Shown here piece by piece: positions 1 to 7,493 of a DNA stretch of 64,000 bases (positions are counted from its first letter, which is position 1; the number at the start of each line of letters is the position of its first letter). A program made the translations under genes and the position numbers. Below the pieces are notes generated by a model. The model was not told the origin of the DNA and did not search any database. It saw nothing but the letters and a program-made list of their open reading frames with translations. The stretch comes from Theristus sp. LFF4_11 (Eukaryota; Nematoda; Chromadorea; Monhysterida; Xyalidae): assembly GCA_030248135.1 (NCBI GenBank), contig JASANC010004355.1:202403-266402 (forward strand), given 5' to 3'.

Positions 1-160
1 ACACATCCGTATTAACGGTGCGTCGAGCCCCCGTTTTCATTGTACTGAATGCAGATGCTGAAAATCCTTGCCCCTTCTTGTGAGCGAACTCTGATAACTG
101 GGCAACAGATGCACTCTTAAACAATGTAATAGCCTTAAAAACCTGACTGAACATGCTCAT
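1..160 (-). CDS. Hypothetical protein, N-terminal part only
   Basis: A reading frame starts at ATG 160 (a second ATG is at 154) and stays open to the window edge, giving 53 codons. It begins 4 bases after the stop codon of the gene at 165-587, so the two probably form an operon. The visible part is basic and rich in Ser, Ala and Lys (SMFSQVFKAITLFKSASVAQ at the start). I do not recognise the family; the C-terminus lies outside the window. Confidence 0.6.
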   Translation of the reverse strand, partial: MSMFSQVFKAITLFKSASVAQLSEFAHKKGQGFSASAFSTMKTGARRTVNTDV

Positions 161-164
161 CGTT

Positions 165-587
165 CTACTCAGCTCCCATTAAGTCGGTCATCACAGATAA
201 ATCAAAATAGTTTTCAAACCATAACCAGATTTCGAATCGCTCTGTGCCTACATCAAAATGTAGAAACGGTTGTTCGATATAGTCGTCATCATTTGTGGTT
301 ACATCACTGAAAACACCCCAAAGGATTTCGGCGACGTAAATGGCATTATCGAGAGGCCAAATGTTGCCCTGAGGGTGCTTTACGCGCTCAGTAACTACAT
401 AACACCACGCTTCCTGCTTAGTGGTGAATCCGCAGGATAATTCTGATAATGGCTCAGGGAATACGGCCTGATATTGCTCCCCATCAAAGGAAACGGTGAA
501 TCGATGAGAGCGGGTGGCTTCAATGTCAGCTAGTGAAGCATGAATAATAATATTGCGTGCATTTGTTGTCGCCAATTGCGTATGCAT
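165..587 (-). CDS. Hypothetical protein, 140 aa
   Basis: Soluble, acidic protein with no signal peptide or membrane segment; not recognised. The start at 587 is supported by AGGAG seven bases upstream and by a shared-type plasmid promoter at 617-643. The N-terminal half (SHRFTVSFDGEQYQAVFPEP) has the alternating pattern of a small beta-sheet domain. It is first in an operon with the truncated gene at 1-160. Confidence 0.75.
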   Translation of the reverse strand: MHTQLATTNARNIIIHASLADIEATRSHRFTVSFDGEQYQAVFPEPLSELSCGFTTKQEAWCYVVTERVKHPQGNIWPLDNAIYVAEILWGVFSDVTTNDDDYIEQPFLHFDVGTERFEIWLWFENYFDLSVMTDLMGAE

Positions 588-616
588 GTGTGTTCTCCTA
601 CATATTGCATGTAGGT

Positions 617-670
617 AGAATATCTATATTTAGAATGTGGCAAGTGGTAACAGAATGTCCATCAAGGACA
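617..670 (-). promoter_or_regulatory. Shared-type plasmid promoter with operator
   Basis: On the minus strand: -35 TTGCCA (638-643), 15 bp, -10 TATTCT (617-622). The palindrome TGTCCATCAAGGACA lies at 656-670, 12 bp upstream of the -35. It faces the gene starting at 587. Confidence 0.7.
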
Positions 671-688
671 ACTAATAACTATGGGTAA

Positions 689-901
689 TTACTTAAATGC
701 TATGACTTTTGCTGGTTTACGGAGAGAAACACTTTCACAACGAACCCACATCCATTCGTCGGCAGGAAATTCACCTTTGCTTGGTACAAGTGCGAACAGA
801 GCTTCTGGGAAGTTTGTAGCGATGACGTAAAACAAATCACCTTCATACTCTACATACATGTTCGCATGATGAGCCATGGAATCAAATTCTGCTCTTTGCA
901 T
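689..901 (-). CDS. Hypothetical protein, 70 aa
   Basis: Small soluble protein containing Trp and His-rich stretches (MAHHANMYVEYEGDLFYVIA from Met-9). The ribosome binding site for ATG 901 is weak, so Met-9 (ATG 877) is an alternative start. No family recognised. It lies between two minus-strand units and ends just upstream of the promoter for the gene at 165-587. Confidence 0.55.
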   Translation of the reverse strand: MQRAEFDSMAHHANMYVEYEGDLFYVIATNFPEALFALVPSKGEFPADEWMWVRCESVSLRKPAKVIAFK

Positions 902-1119
902 ACATCAGTTACGAAGTAAATTATATATTGCTAATATACCCTATTTTTGTATTCTCTGAGAACAAAAAAAATCTACCGAAGACACAAGAGTGATGCCGAG
1001 ACTGCAAAATTGAGGTACATCAATAATTAAGATGTTTCACCTGTAGACGAAAGTATAAAGTGGTGCTAGATTTCGCATCGCACTAAATTTGTGCATTTGA
1101 TTATTAAAAGGAAGTACAT

Positions 1120-1737
1120 ATGCAACTTAAAAGTAAAATCACAGCATCTTTAGCTGCACTTATCGCAGCATCTTTTCCAGCAGTAGCTGATGATTATGCG
1201 GGTAATGCGCCAAAATGGGATCTTGTTGAAGTAGGCTACGTAGAAGCCGACTTCGATGACGATGACGCATCACCATCTGGCTTTAACGCTTCGTTCCTAA
1301 AATCACTAGGTGAAAACTTTTTCCTTACAGGCCGCTACCGTGAAGTAAGTGAAGATGAAACGATTTCAGGTATTACAGTAGACGTTGAGTTATCACAAGT
1401 GTCAGTAGGCGCTGGTTATAAATACGGCGTGACTAAAAACACTGACGTTTTTGCGCAGATCACATATGAAAACTTAGAGCTTAGCGCTTCAGCACAAGGC
1501 GAGTCTGGCTCAGAAGACGAAAACGGCTTCGGTGCTGCTGTGGGCGTTCGTTCAATGGTTGTTGACCAACTAGAGCTAAGCGCACAAATTGGTTACCTAG
1601 ACATCGCTGATGAATCAGAAACAGCATTCAGTGCTTCGGCCTACTACTACTTCACAAACAATGTAGCTATTGGCGCGACCTACGAAATGTGGGATGGCGT
1701 TGACTTCATGGGTGCTAACTTACGTTACGCATTCTAA
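1120..1737 (+). CDS. Outer-membrane beta-barrel protein, OmpA/Ail-like small porin fold
   Basis: 205 aa with a signal peptide of about 23 residues ending ASFPAVA|DD. The mature part has repeated amphipathic strands ending in aromatic residues, alternating with acidic loops (DFDDDD, SGSEDENG), and finishes with LRYAF: a terminal aromatic as in outer-membrane barrels. The size fits an eight-stranded barrel. AGGAAG precedes the ATG. One of the few plus-strand genes in this part of the window, it stands alone with its own terminator. A structural or adhesion role in the outer membrane is inferred; no substrate can be named. Confidence 0.75.
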   Translation: MQLKSKITASLAALIAASFPAVADDYAGNAPKWDLVEVGYVEADFDDDDASPSGFNASFLKSLGENFFLTGRYREVSEDETISGITVDVELSQVSVGAGYKYGVTKNTDVFAQITYENLELSASAQGESGSEDENGFGAAVGVRSMVVDQLELSAQIGYLDIADESETAFSASAYYYFTNNVAIGATYEMWDGVDFMGANLRYAF

Positions 1738-1763
1738 AGTTTCTTCAATAGAACGATCTTCAA

Positions 1764-1796
1764 TAAAAAACCCGTCCAAATGACGGGTTTTTTTAT
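1764..1796 (+). terminator. Rho-independent terminator after the barrel gene
   Basis: Stem AACCCGTC / GACGGGTT with a five-base loop, followed by a run of seven T. An A-run on the other side would also let it serve minus-strand transcripts. Confidence 0.85.
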
Positions 1797-1820
1797 GACT
1801 GTTGAAAGTGGCAGGCTTAG

Positions 1821-2072
1821 CTACTCCTCCCAGTAAAATGTTTCACGGAATTGAGAAGTCATGTCGACGTTGTTGAATGAGTACTCCATATCAACATCAG
1901 CGTCATCTTCATTGCCACCGTGCTGTTCAATGACATATTTACGAATGTCATCCATATTAAGGTCGCTTGGAACTGCTAGCACTTGAATATCTGAGTCGGT
2001 ATCTTCCACAACATTATCAATACCAACCTCGGCTACAATAGCCTCTGCTACAAATCGAGTGACTAATATCAT
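1821..2072 (-). CDS. Hypothetical acidic protein, 83 aa
   Basis: Very acidic C-terminal half (EDDADVDMEYSFNNVDM). No membrane segment or known motif. It starts 2 bases downstream of the stop of the gene at 2075-2386, so the two are probably translated from one mRNA. Confidence 0.65.
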   Translation of the reverse strand: MILVTRFVAEAIVAEVGIDNVVEDTDSDIQVLAVPSDLNMDDIRKYVIEQHGGNEDDADVDMEYSFNNVDMTSQFRETFYWEE

Positions 2073-2074
2073 GA

Positions 2075-2386
2075 CTATGCTTCCTCAGTCGTTTGGTATA
2101 GTTCGCTGTTTGGATTTCTAAGCTGCTCTATGAATGATTCTGCTTGTTCTTTGAAGCTAGCCTTTACGGTATTAAAAGTGCCGTCTGGTTGACGATAGTT
2201 AATAAAAAATGCACTACCAGAAGTCATGTGAACTTCGTCATCATAATCAGGAGAAGATGGGCGATTATCTAGGGCAGTAACCAAATCCACCGTGAACTTA
2301 ATGTGTACCTTCTTACCTGCACTATTCTGTGTGGGCGTATTGTTAGTGATAAGGCGTGTGCGGTATAAATCTTTTAGTGACGACAT
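2075..2386 (-). CDS. Hypothetical protein, 103 aa
   Basis: Soluble protein with a central stretch (SGSAFFINYRQPDGTFNTVK) and a basic N-terminus. The gene at 3195-3512 has a similar layout (small domain with a GSSFEVVFNGKTYKRD stretch), which may point to distant paralogy, but this is a weak impression. First gene of a two-gene operon. Confidence 0.65.
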   Translation of the reverse strand: MSSLKDLYRTRLITNNTPTQNSAGKKVHIKFTVDLVTALDNRPSSPDYDDEVHMTSGSAFFINYRQPDGTFNTVKASFKEQAESFIEQLRNPNSELYQTTEEA

Positions 2387-2492
2387 AGCATGGTTTCCTG
2401 TGTATCTTTGAAATCAAGTTGATATGGCTATACTGTCATGAATAAAAATGACGCAAGTGGAGCACCAAGGTCTTCGATAGAGATAGTTAGCA

Positions 2493-2627
2493 ATGAACAA
2501 AAAGGCACCAGAAATATCCCAAAAATCTACCTCTGTGGTAGATTTGTTAAGGAAATTTGCAATTAGATACTTTGGGTATAAGGTTGCCGTAAATCTACAA
2601 AGGAGATTTACATCATGCATCAAATAA
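2493..2627 (+). CDS. Possible small basic protein, 44 aa
   Basis: An ATG-initiated frame gives a basic peptide (SVVDLLRKFAIRYFGYKVAV in the middle). The ribosome site is weak. It lies against the prevailing strand, in the otherwise gene-poor stretch 2387-2872. Two hairpins lie in it: AAATCTACC/GGTAGATTT at 2518-2541 and GTAAATCT/AGATTTAC at about 2590-2613. The second holds AAGG in its loop, just before ATG 2615 of the next frame. Could be a regulatory leader or not expressed. Confidence 0.25.
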   Translation: MNKKAPEISQKSTSVVDLLRKFAIRYFGYKVAVNLQRRFTSCIK

Positions 2628-2818
2628 TCGCAATAAATGGAATCAAATAGCTGGCCAATGTTACAGACCAAGAACCGCAAATAGAGCCTCAACACACTGA
2701 AATAAATAAATTGATCAAACACGGTGTTGTTGGGGAGGAAGCCGTTGCGCAATGGGTTACGCAATTTACAGACTTGGACTTCGAGACGACAGACAAACCA
2801 TCATCGTTGTTTCTGTAG
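2615..2818 (+). pseudogene. Small frame with in-frame amber stop, 67 codons
   Basis: From ATG 2615 the frame reads 11 codons to TAG at 2648-2650. It then stays open with protein-like composition (LIKHGVVGEEAVAQWVTQFT) to TAG 2816-2818. AAGGAG lies before the ATG within a hairpin loop. Either a nonsense-disrupted small gene, or translation begins downstream at a weak start. Function unknown. Confidence 0.3.
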
Positions 2819-2828
2819 TGCCCTAAAC

Positions 2829-2853
2829 GAAAAAAGGGGCATTGTGCCCCTTT
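2829..2853 (-). terminator. Terminator for the 2873-3512 operon
   Basis: Stem AAAGGGGCA / TGCCCCTTT with loop TTG. On the minus strand it is followed by six T. The plus side has TTTGTCT, so it may work both ways. Confidence 0.8.
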
Positions 2854-2872
2854 GTCTATCAAAGATAATTCA

Positions 2873-3184
2873 TCATGCAGCCACACAGTCTAAATACAAG
2901 CAGTGGTAGCAATCTGCAACATAGCCGTAAAGGTTGCCGAGGACTTCCTTACACTCACTGGCCGCATTCTCACTCACTTCACCTTTCTTTATCATAGATT
3001 CGATAACCTGAAGACTCTGTGTTTGCTTGATTCGCCAGCTTGCGATTCGACTTTTTAATCGCGCTTTTGGCAGGCAGAGCATTTCGGCTTTTTCTAAATC
3101 AGCTTGTAGGCTGTTAATTTTAAGCGTGGCCTCGTACTCCTTCTTCCAGTATGAGGCGAATCGACGCTTCTGTGCATTAGTCAT
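2873..3184 (-). CDS. Hypothetical helical protein, 103 aa
   Basis: The start is placed at ATG 3184 because AGGAGGAAGGAT sits directly upstream; a longer frame from 3244 lacks such a site. The protein is Lys/Arg/Ala-rich and mostly helical, with likely coiled coil (ATLKINSLQADLEKAEM). It ends in a Cys cluster (CYHCLYLDC) that might bind a metal. Follows the gene at 3195-3512 in the same operon. Confidence 0.7.
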   Translation of the reverse strand: MTNAQKRRFASYWKKEYEATLKINSLQADLEKAEMLCLPKARLKSRIASWRIKQTQSLQVIESMIKKGEVSENAASECKEVLGNLYGYVADCYHCLYLDCVAA

Positions 3185-3194
3185 ATCCTTCCTC

Positions 3195-3512
3195 CTACGC
3201 GATTTCTTCAAGGTATTCGGCATGCTTCTCAAGCAGCGCTTCAACTAAGCTGTGAGCTTCAGAGCGGCTATCACGCTTGTAGGTCTTACCATTGAAAACA
3301 ACTTCGAATGAAGAGCCTGTGATAAAACGTACAGACTCATCATAACAAGACGCACCTTCTTCGTTTGAACAGGCCGTTACGACAAACACTTCTAGCGATA
3401 ACTTAGCTTTGTGATCGTGCCATGCGGCAATACGTTGACGGAACACCCCAGCAAAATCGTTTTCATTAAGGAATTCTTTAATTTGGTTCTTAGAGATAGT
3501 GTCGATGTTCAT
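3195..3512 (-). CDS. Hypothetical protein, 105 aa
   Basis: Soluble, with an N-terminal helical part and a central beta-like part (SFEVVFNGKTYKRDS). No known family recognised. First gene behind the promoter at 3568-3594, with the operon ending at the terminator 2829-2853. Confidence 0.7.
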   Translation of the reverse strand: MNIDTISKNQIKEFLNENDFAGVFRQRIAAWHDHKAKLSLEVFVVTACSNEEGASCYDESVRFITGSSFEVVFNGKTYKRDSRSEAHSLVEALLEKHAEYLEEIA

Positions 3513-3567
3513 GGCGTTATCCTTTTAGCGTTCGCATCAAATGATGCGTTGTTCTGTGTACGTATTT

Positions 3568-3631
3568 AGATTAACGCAATGGTTGATACCGCAACCCCTC
3601 TCACTAACGAGAGACATGTCTACCAAGGAAA
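3568..3631 (-). promoter_or_regulatory. Shared-type plasmid promoter with operator
   Basis: -35 TTGCGG (3589-3594), 15 bp, -10 TAATCT (3568-3573) on the minus strand, preceded by GGGG. Operator-like TGTCTACCAAGGAAA at 3617-3631, gap 22 bp. Confidence 0.7.
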
Positions 3632-3687
3632 TGTAACAATTAGTTAGGCTAACAAGAGGCATTTAGGTATAGAGAATTGACAAAGCA

Positions 3688-3724
3688 AAAAATAAAAAAG
3701 GGAGTATGGTTGCCATACTCCCTT
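3688..3724 (-). terminator. Terminator after the 118-aa gene
   Basis: Perfect 12-bp stem AAGGGAGTATGG / CCATACTCCCTT with a three-base loop, followed on the minus strand by a T-rich tail. Confidence 0.85.
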
Positions 3725-3776
3725 CTCGGTTAATCAAAGCCAAGGCACAAAATCTGGGCCTGTCAAAACATACCTA

Positions 3777-4133
3777 TCAGTGAGCCTTATCTGAAAGGCG
3801 TTTCTGCCAATATTCGGCAGTCGCGATACCTTCAATAAGAGGTAGTGTGATGTCGTGGTATCTATCTAACCATGCTAGCAACTGAGGCACTTCTGAGACG
3901 GTCTTTTTTGCGTGCTTCATATACATGGTTAAGATCGAGTAAATCTGCTTATCTGTAGCATTCAGGCCATGCATTGACTCTAGCCAAGCCTTGAAACCGT
4001 TCGCATCGAGATAGCTCTGTTTGAACTTTTCGAATGAAGGTGGCACATCCATAAAAGTAATATACTTTTCTACTTTACGGTCATAGATAGGGCGAAGAAA
4101 TTCATCAAAGGTTTGAAAAGTCGCAGTATTCAT
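3777..4133 (-). CDS. Hypothetical protein, 118 aa
   Basis: Mostly helical soluble protein with many aromatic residues (FLRPIYDRKVEKYITFMD). No signal peptide and no recognised family. Single-gene unit between the promoter at 4168-4194 and the terminator at 3688-3724. Confidence 0.7.
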   Translation of the reverse strand: MNTATFQTFDEFLRPIYDRKVEKYITFMDVPPSFEKFKQSYLDANGFKAWLESMHGLNATDKQIYSILTMYMKHAKKTVSEVPQLLAWLDRYHDITLPLIEGIATAEYWQKRLSDKAH

Positions 4134-4167
4134 AGCAATTTCCTGTGCTGTTTTTGTGGACGTATTT

Positions 4168-4194
4168 ATTATGTCACCTGTTTCGATAGCGCAA
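4168..4194 (-). promoter_or_regulatory. Shared-type plasmid promoter
   Basis: -35 TTGCGC (4189-4194) preceded by GGGG, 15 bp, -10 CATAAT (4168-4173). The bases around the start point (AAATACGT) match those at the 3568 promoter, suggesting duplication. An operator-like TGTCTATCAAAGATA lies far upstream at 4274-4288. Confidence 0.65.
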
Positions 4195-4323
4195 CCCCAA
4201 CTTCAATAGGAACAGGAAGAACCATACTTTCAACATATTTCATTCGATAAAGAATAAATGGCAAAAAATGCTATGTCTATCAAAGATAAAGCATCGCTCA
4301 TAACAAGCAGTTTTGAATAAAAA

Positions 4324-4368
4324 ATATCCACAGATATTGTGCGCACATTATGTTTTACCTGTGGATAA
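4324..4368. promoter_or_regulatory. Inverted DnaA-box pair around a palindrome
   Basis: TATCCACAG (4325-4333) and CTGTGGATA (4359-4367) form a 9-bp inverted repeat. The right copy extends to a perfect DnaA box (TTATCCACA, read on minus, 4360-4368). Between them is the perfect palindrome TGTGCGCACA (4338-4347). This lies in the 315-bp gene-free stretch 4134-4449. DnaA binding is inferred; it may be an origin, a regulatory site or a host-factor site. Confidence 0.5.
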
Positions 4369-4449
4369 GAGTCATCTTTTTAATCAGCTCAATGAGTATT
4401 GATGCTTTCTAAAAGGCGCATAAACATTGCTTTGCCCTGCGCCCTGAAA

Positions 4450-4689
4450 TTATCTAAAAGAAATGTTATTTCTAGCACATGTATCACGTATAAGGTCGGC
4501 AACAACTGAAGCTTCCCACTTCATCAAATTCAACCGTAGACAAAGCTGGTTAAAGCGCTCCTGAGCAATACGATGCTTTCCATGGCGAACAGCGGAAAGT
4601 ACAGGTTGAATATCGGTGTGAATTGGATGAGCCTGACTTCGCCAGTTGAGAGGTAGTCTTTGGCCGACTTTATAGATTCGAAGACTCAT
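4450..4689 (-). CDS. Hypothetical basic protein, 79 aa
   Basis: Small Arg-rich protein (RHGKHRIAQERFNQLCLRLN) with likely helices. No motif recognised. Starts 2 bases after the stop of the gene at 4692-5045 and is probably co-translated with it. Confidence 0.65.
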   Translation of the reverse strand: MSLRIYKVGQRLPLNWRSQAHPIHTDIQPVLSAVRHGKHRIAQERFNQLCLRLNLMKWEASVVADLIRDTCARNNISFR

Positions 4690-4691
4690 TT

Positions 4692-5045
4692 TTAAACCTC
4701 GACTTGGGTACTTGGAAAGAGTTCAGTGAATATTGAGTCGCATAAGTTCCACTCCATTTCGGTAGGCGATAACCATGTAAGCGCATCTTGTATCAATATC
4801 AGACTGTTATACTGCTCCTCTGCCCAGTCTTCACATGACATCTTGCCTTCGCCAAGCAAATCGAACAGGTTGTCAGGAGTTGGTGATTCAAGCTCTGTTA
4901 TGCGCGTATGATAATAGTCCGTCGTTGCTATGCGGGGCTCATTCGGTGATAACTCTTCAGCTTCGCGGATACAAGCAATCCCGCCGTCTTCAGTGAGTAC
5001 GGTAAGTTCTTTTTCGTTCTCATCAACAAGCAATCTGAATTTCAT
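4692..5045 (-). CDS. Hypothetical acidic protein, 117 aa
   Basis: Start assigned to ATG 5045 because AAAGGAG lies six bases upstream; a longer frame from 5072 adds nine residues without such a site. The N-terminus (MKFRLLVDENEKELTVLTED) looks like a beta-hairpin start, the rest is acidic and helical. Family not recognised. Confidence 0.7.
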   Translation of the reverse strand: MKFRLLVDENEKELTVLTEDGGIACIREAEELSPNEPRIATTDYYHTRITELESPTPDNLFDLLGEGKMSCEDWAEEQYNSLILIQDALTWLSPTEMEWNLCDSIFTELFPSTQVEV

Positions 5046-5099
5046 AGCATTCTCCTTTGTTAGCAAAAACATACAAACGTTGTGTTCTGTATGATAATT

Positions 5100-5126
5100 A
5101 GCTTAACTCAAGTGCTGATATGGCAA
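5100..5126 (-). promoter_or_regulatory. Shared-type plasmid promoter
   Basis: -35 TTGCCA (5121-5126), 15 bp, -10 TAAGCT (5100-5105) for the 4450-5045 operon. No clear operator seen upstream. Confidence 0.6.
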
Positions 5127-5137
5127 GGGCTAGTAAG

Positions 5138-5165
5138 GAAAAGCCCTCCTTAAGTTGAGGAGGGC
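5138..5165 (-). terminator. Terminator after the methyltransferase gene
   Basis: Stem GCCCTCCT / AGGAGGGC with a seven-base loop, followed on the minus strand by TTTTCC. Confidence 0.75.
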
Positions 5166-5182
5166 ACTGATTGGCAGTTGAA

Positions 5183-7048
5183 CTATTGAGGTTGGCAAGT
5201 CAACGAGAGAATATTGTTTGCCTGAATCTTCATGGTGTCACTGATAGACCATGCTTCATCCGTGGGCATTGTTTTACTGTCGGTCTCATCGGCAAAGTCT
5301 TCCTTAGAACGACACCACCCTAGAAGACGGCTAATAGTGACGTTAAACTTAAGCATCGCGGCCTGATTGAAGGCTAAATGACGATTGCCGTTTAGGTAGT
5401 ACTTGATTTTAAGCAGGTCAATAGTCTTACCATCAGGCGTGTTACCTCGAATGAGATAAGCTTTGCCAGCTTCCATATTTTCGTAGGCCTCTGACATATG
5501 CAGGTTGCTGTAACCCAGTAAACGAAAGACAACAATTAAATCGTTCGTGAATTGACGCGTATTTTCATTGATGCCATGTTCCCAAGAATAAGAACTAAAG
5601 TTACTAGAGCCAGAGTGAATAAAACGATAGTCTAGTACGCGTTTACATTCGCGTGACGGGTCGCCTTCCTCATATGAGCTATAACGCCAGCGGTCAGAGA
5701 ACACGCGCTCATTGGACTTGTAGTAGCGCAAAATAGACTCTTCACTAGTCAGTTTTTTGTAAACTGAAATCAGAGAATCTTCGATCAACTCGTTACCCAT
5801 GTCCACCGCATACGAGATAACATAAACAGCGTTGGTATAGGTAAAATCAAGCGCGGTCTGTGATAGCTCATTAAGCAGGGCGGTTTTATTTTCGCTGGTG
5901 AGCTTTTCCTTTATCACATCGAGGTGATTAAATAACATCGACCAATATACGCGACGAAAGCCAAGAAGCTTGGCGCGAACGCCCGTTACTAAGTCTTCAT
6001 GTTTAACACCTAGCTCGCCTAATAGCGCTCCGTCTAATTGGCCAATCAATTTGTATTGATCCAGTGTGCGCGTCATATCTCTTTCGTATTGGTCTAGAAG
6101 AGCCCACAGCACGCCACGGCTTTTCACGACGTCGAAGGTTTCTGATGTTTCATCGTTCATTTCACGCTTGATACGTTCGCGTTCTACGTGCTCATTAAAT
6201 TCGTTTGTCGTCGTAGAATTGGTTTTCTTCAAGCCAAGCTCTTTATCGATAAACATCAAAAAAGGCGATGTTTTATTGATACCCAGCGATGCCCGGTACG
6301 GGTGAAACATGCGATTTCTATCTTGAAAGCGTTTTTCATAGGCCGCCATCTCTTCAGCTACAGCTGCTGCGCTCATGTCCATGAAGCTAAAGCGAACTAC
6401 ATGCACTTTAGCGCGAGCCTTTCGCTCAGCATCGAAAAAATCCGACTCGGCGAGAATTTCGCTGTATTCTAGCCCACGGTTTTGCATCGCTGCCTTGATG
6501 TCTTTGTTATCTACCCAGCGTTGAGGAATGACCGCGTACAATACTGTAAAATCAAGCTCCTCAAGGATACGTGCTACCCATGCCGCATAATCACTATAGG
6601 GAGGGTTTACGAAAGCAAAATCGGCAGTTTTAGAAATTAGGTTCGTTTCATAAAAATCAGTGCCGATTAGGCTTATGCCTTGTGAACGGTAGGTGTTGAT
6701 ATGAACGGTGCTTTTTTCAATCGCATAAGCTTTGAAAGGCTCATCTAGCTTATCTTTTTCTTCATTAAGCAAGTCACGCAGCGCCGTTACCACGCGACCA
6801 TCTCCGGCACCAATATCTAGGATAGTTGGTTGCTCGTTACGACTAGAAATTTCATAAGCTTCTTTCAGTCGAGCGATGTCGTTTTTAATGGTATCTATCT
6901 GGCTTTTCGATGTGGGGTACCACTCGTAGTCTTGATTTGATTCACGAAGAGCCTTCAGCGTTTTGCTGGTGGTAACTGGCTCTACAGGGGCAATAAAAGT
7001 GCCGGTATCTGAATGGTCAAAACCAAAACTTGATTGAATATCTAACAT
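5183..7048 (-). CDS. DUF4942-type DNA methyltransferase (N6-adenine class)
   Basis: 621 aa. The N-terminal third is a Rossmann SAM-binding fold: DIGAGDG at 78-84 (motif I) and NPPY at 148-151 (motif IV, the catalytic motif of amino-methyltransferases, usually N6-adenine). The C-terminal two thirds match my memory of the DUF4942 region found with such methylases on plasmids and ICEs. There is no restriction nuclease next to it, so it may be a solitary or protective methylase. The promoter at 7077-7103 and terminator 5138-5165 make it a single-gene unit. The target sequence cannot be told from this data. Confidence 0.8.
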   Translation of the reverse strand: MLDIQSSFGFDHSDTGTFIAPVEPVTTSKTLKALRESNQDYEWYPTSKSQIDTIKNDIARLKEAYEISSRNEQPTILDIGAGDGRVVTALRDLLNEEKDKLDEPFKAYAIEKSTVHINTYRSQGISLIGTDFYETNLISKTADFAFVNPPYSDYAAWVARILEELDFTVLYAVIPQRWVDNKDIKAAMQNRGLEYSEILAESDFFDAERKARAKVHVVRFSFMDMSAAAVAEEMAAYEKRFQDRNRMFHPYRASLGINKTSPFLMFIDKELGLKKTNSTTTNEFNEHVERERIKREMNDETSETFDVVKSRGVLWALLDQYERDMTRTLDQYKLIGQLDGALLGELGVKHEDLVTGVRAKLLGFRRVYWSMLFNHLDVIKEKLTSENKTALLNELSQTALDFTYTNAVYVISYAVDMGNELIEDSLISVYKKLTSEESILRYYKSNERVFSDRWRYSSYEEGDPSRECKRVLDYRFIHSGSSNFSSYSWEHGINENTRQFTNDLIVVFRLLGYSNLHMSEAYENMEAGKAYLIRGNTPDGKTIDLLKIKYYLNGNRHLAFNQAAMLKFNVTISRLLGWCRSKEDFADETDSKTMPTDEAWSISDTMKIQANNILSLTCQPQ

Positions 7049-7076
7049 AGCGAACTCCGTCTTAATTTATGAGTCC

Positions 7077-7130
7077 ACTTTACCGCCTGACCAGATAACG
7101 CAAGGTTCTCACCATTGTCATTGGTAGACA
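7077..7130 (-). promoter_or_regulatory. Shared-type plasmid promoter with perfect operator
   Basis: -35 TTGCGT (7098-7103), 15 bp, -10 TAAAGT (7077-7082). The palindrome reads TGTCTACCAATGACA on the minus strand at 7116-7130, gap 12 bp. Confidence 0.75.
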
Positions 7131-7133
7131 GAG

Positions 7134-7156
7134 AAGGCGAGTTAATAGCTCGCCTT
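7134..7156 (-). terminator. Hairpin, possible terminator of the 7165-8669 operon
   Basis: Stem AAGGCGAG / CTCGCCTT with a seven-base loop. The T-tail is poor on either strand. It abuts the operator of the next unit. Confidence 0.45.
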
Positions 7157-7164
7157 ATTCGGTG

Positions 7165-7485
7165 CTAGTAGGGCAGGCTGGGTTTAATATAGTTCTCCCA
7201 AAAATACTTTGTTTTTTCAGAGGCCACAGCCGCTCGCTCGTTTAGTTTCTTTGTAAACTCTTGCATCATGTCGGCACTGTTGTACTTCTCAACTTCCTCG
7301 TAAAGCCAGTCACCGACAAGGCCAAATGATGCTGCTTGATATTCAAGTGCGAAACATAGGCCTAAAGGTTCGTCTACACCACGTTCACCAAAGAAGGTGA
7401 AGTCGTAGAACAGAATAATATCCTGAACAGCTTTATCAAGCTGGCTATGGGTAAGTTCATCTACACGTTTCGTTTTATCTGACAT
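7165..7485 (-). CDS. Hypothetical protein, 106 aa
   Basis: Helical protein with aromatic-rich segments (FALEYQAASFGLVGDWLYEE). TAGGAACACAT precedes ATG 7485. It starts 8 bases after the stop of the transglycosylase-like gene and shares its promoter, so it could be a partner of that enzyme. No family recognised. Confidence 0.7.
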   Translation of the reverse strand: MSDKTKRVDELTHSQLDKAVQDIILFYDFTFFGERGVDEPLGLCFALEYQAASFGLVGDWLYEEVEKYNSADMMQEFTKKLNERAAVASEKTKYFWENYIKPSLPY

Positions 7486-7493
7486 ATGTGTTC

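Noticed and set aside
2414..2886. Minus-strand frames of 116 and 65 aa
   Set aside because: They have no ribosome site, cross the terminator region and read through hairpins; composition is not protein-like.
4334..4360. Dif/XerCD-like site (GTGCGCA ... TTATGTT)
   Set aside because: Both half-site cores resemble dif arms, but only 2 bp separate them instead of the required 6-8, and the outer arm does not match on either strand.
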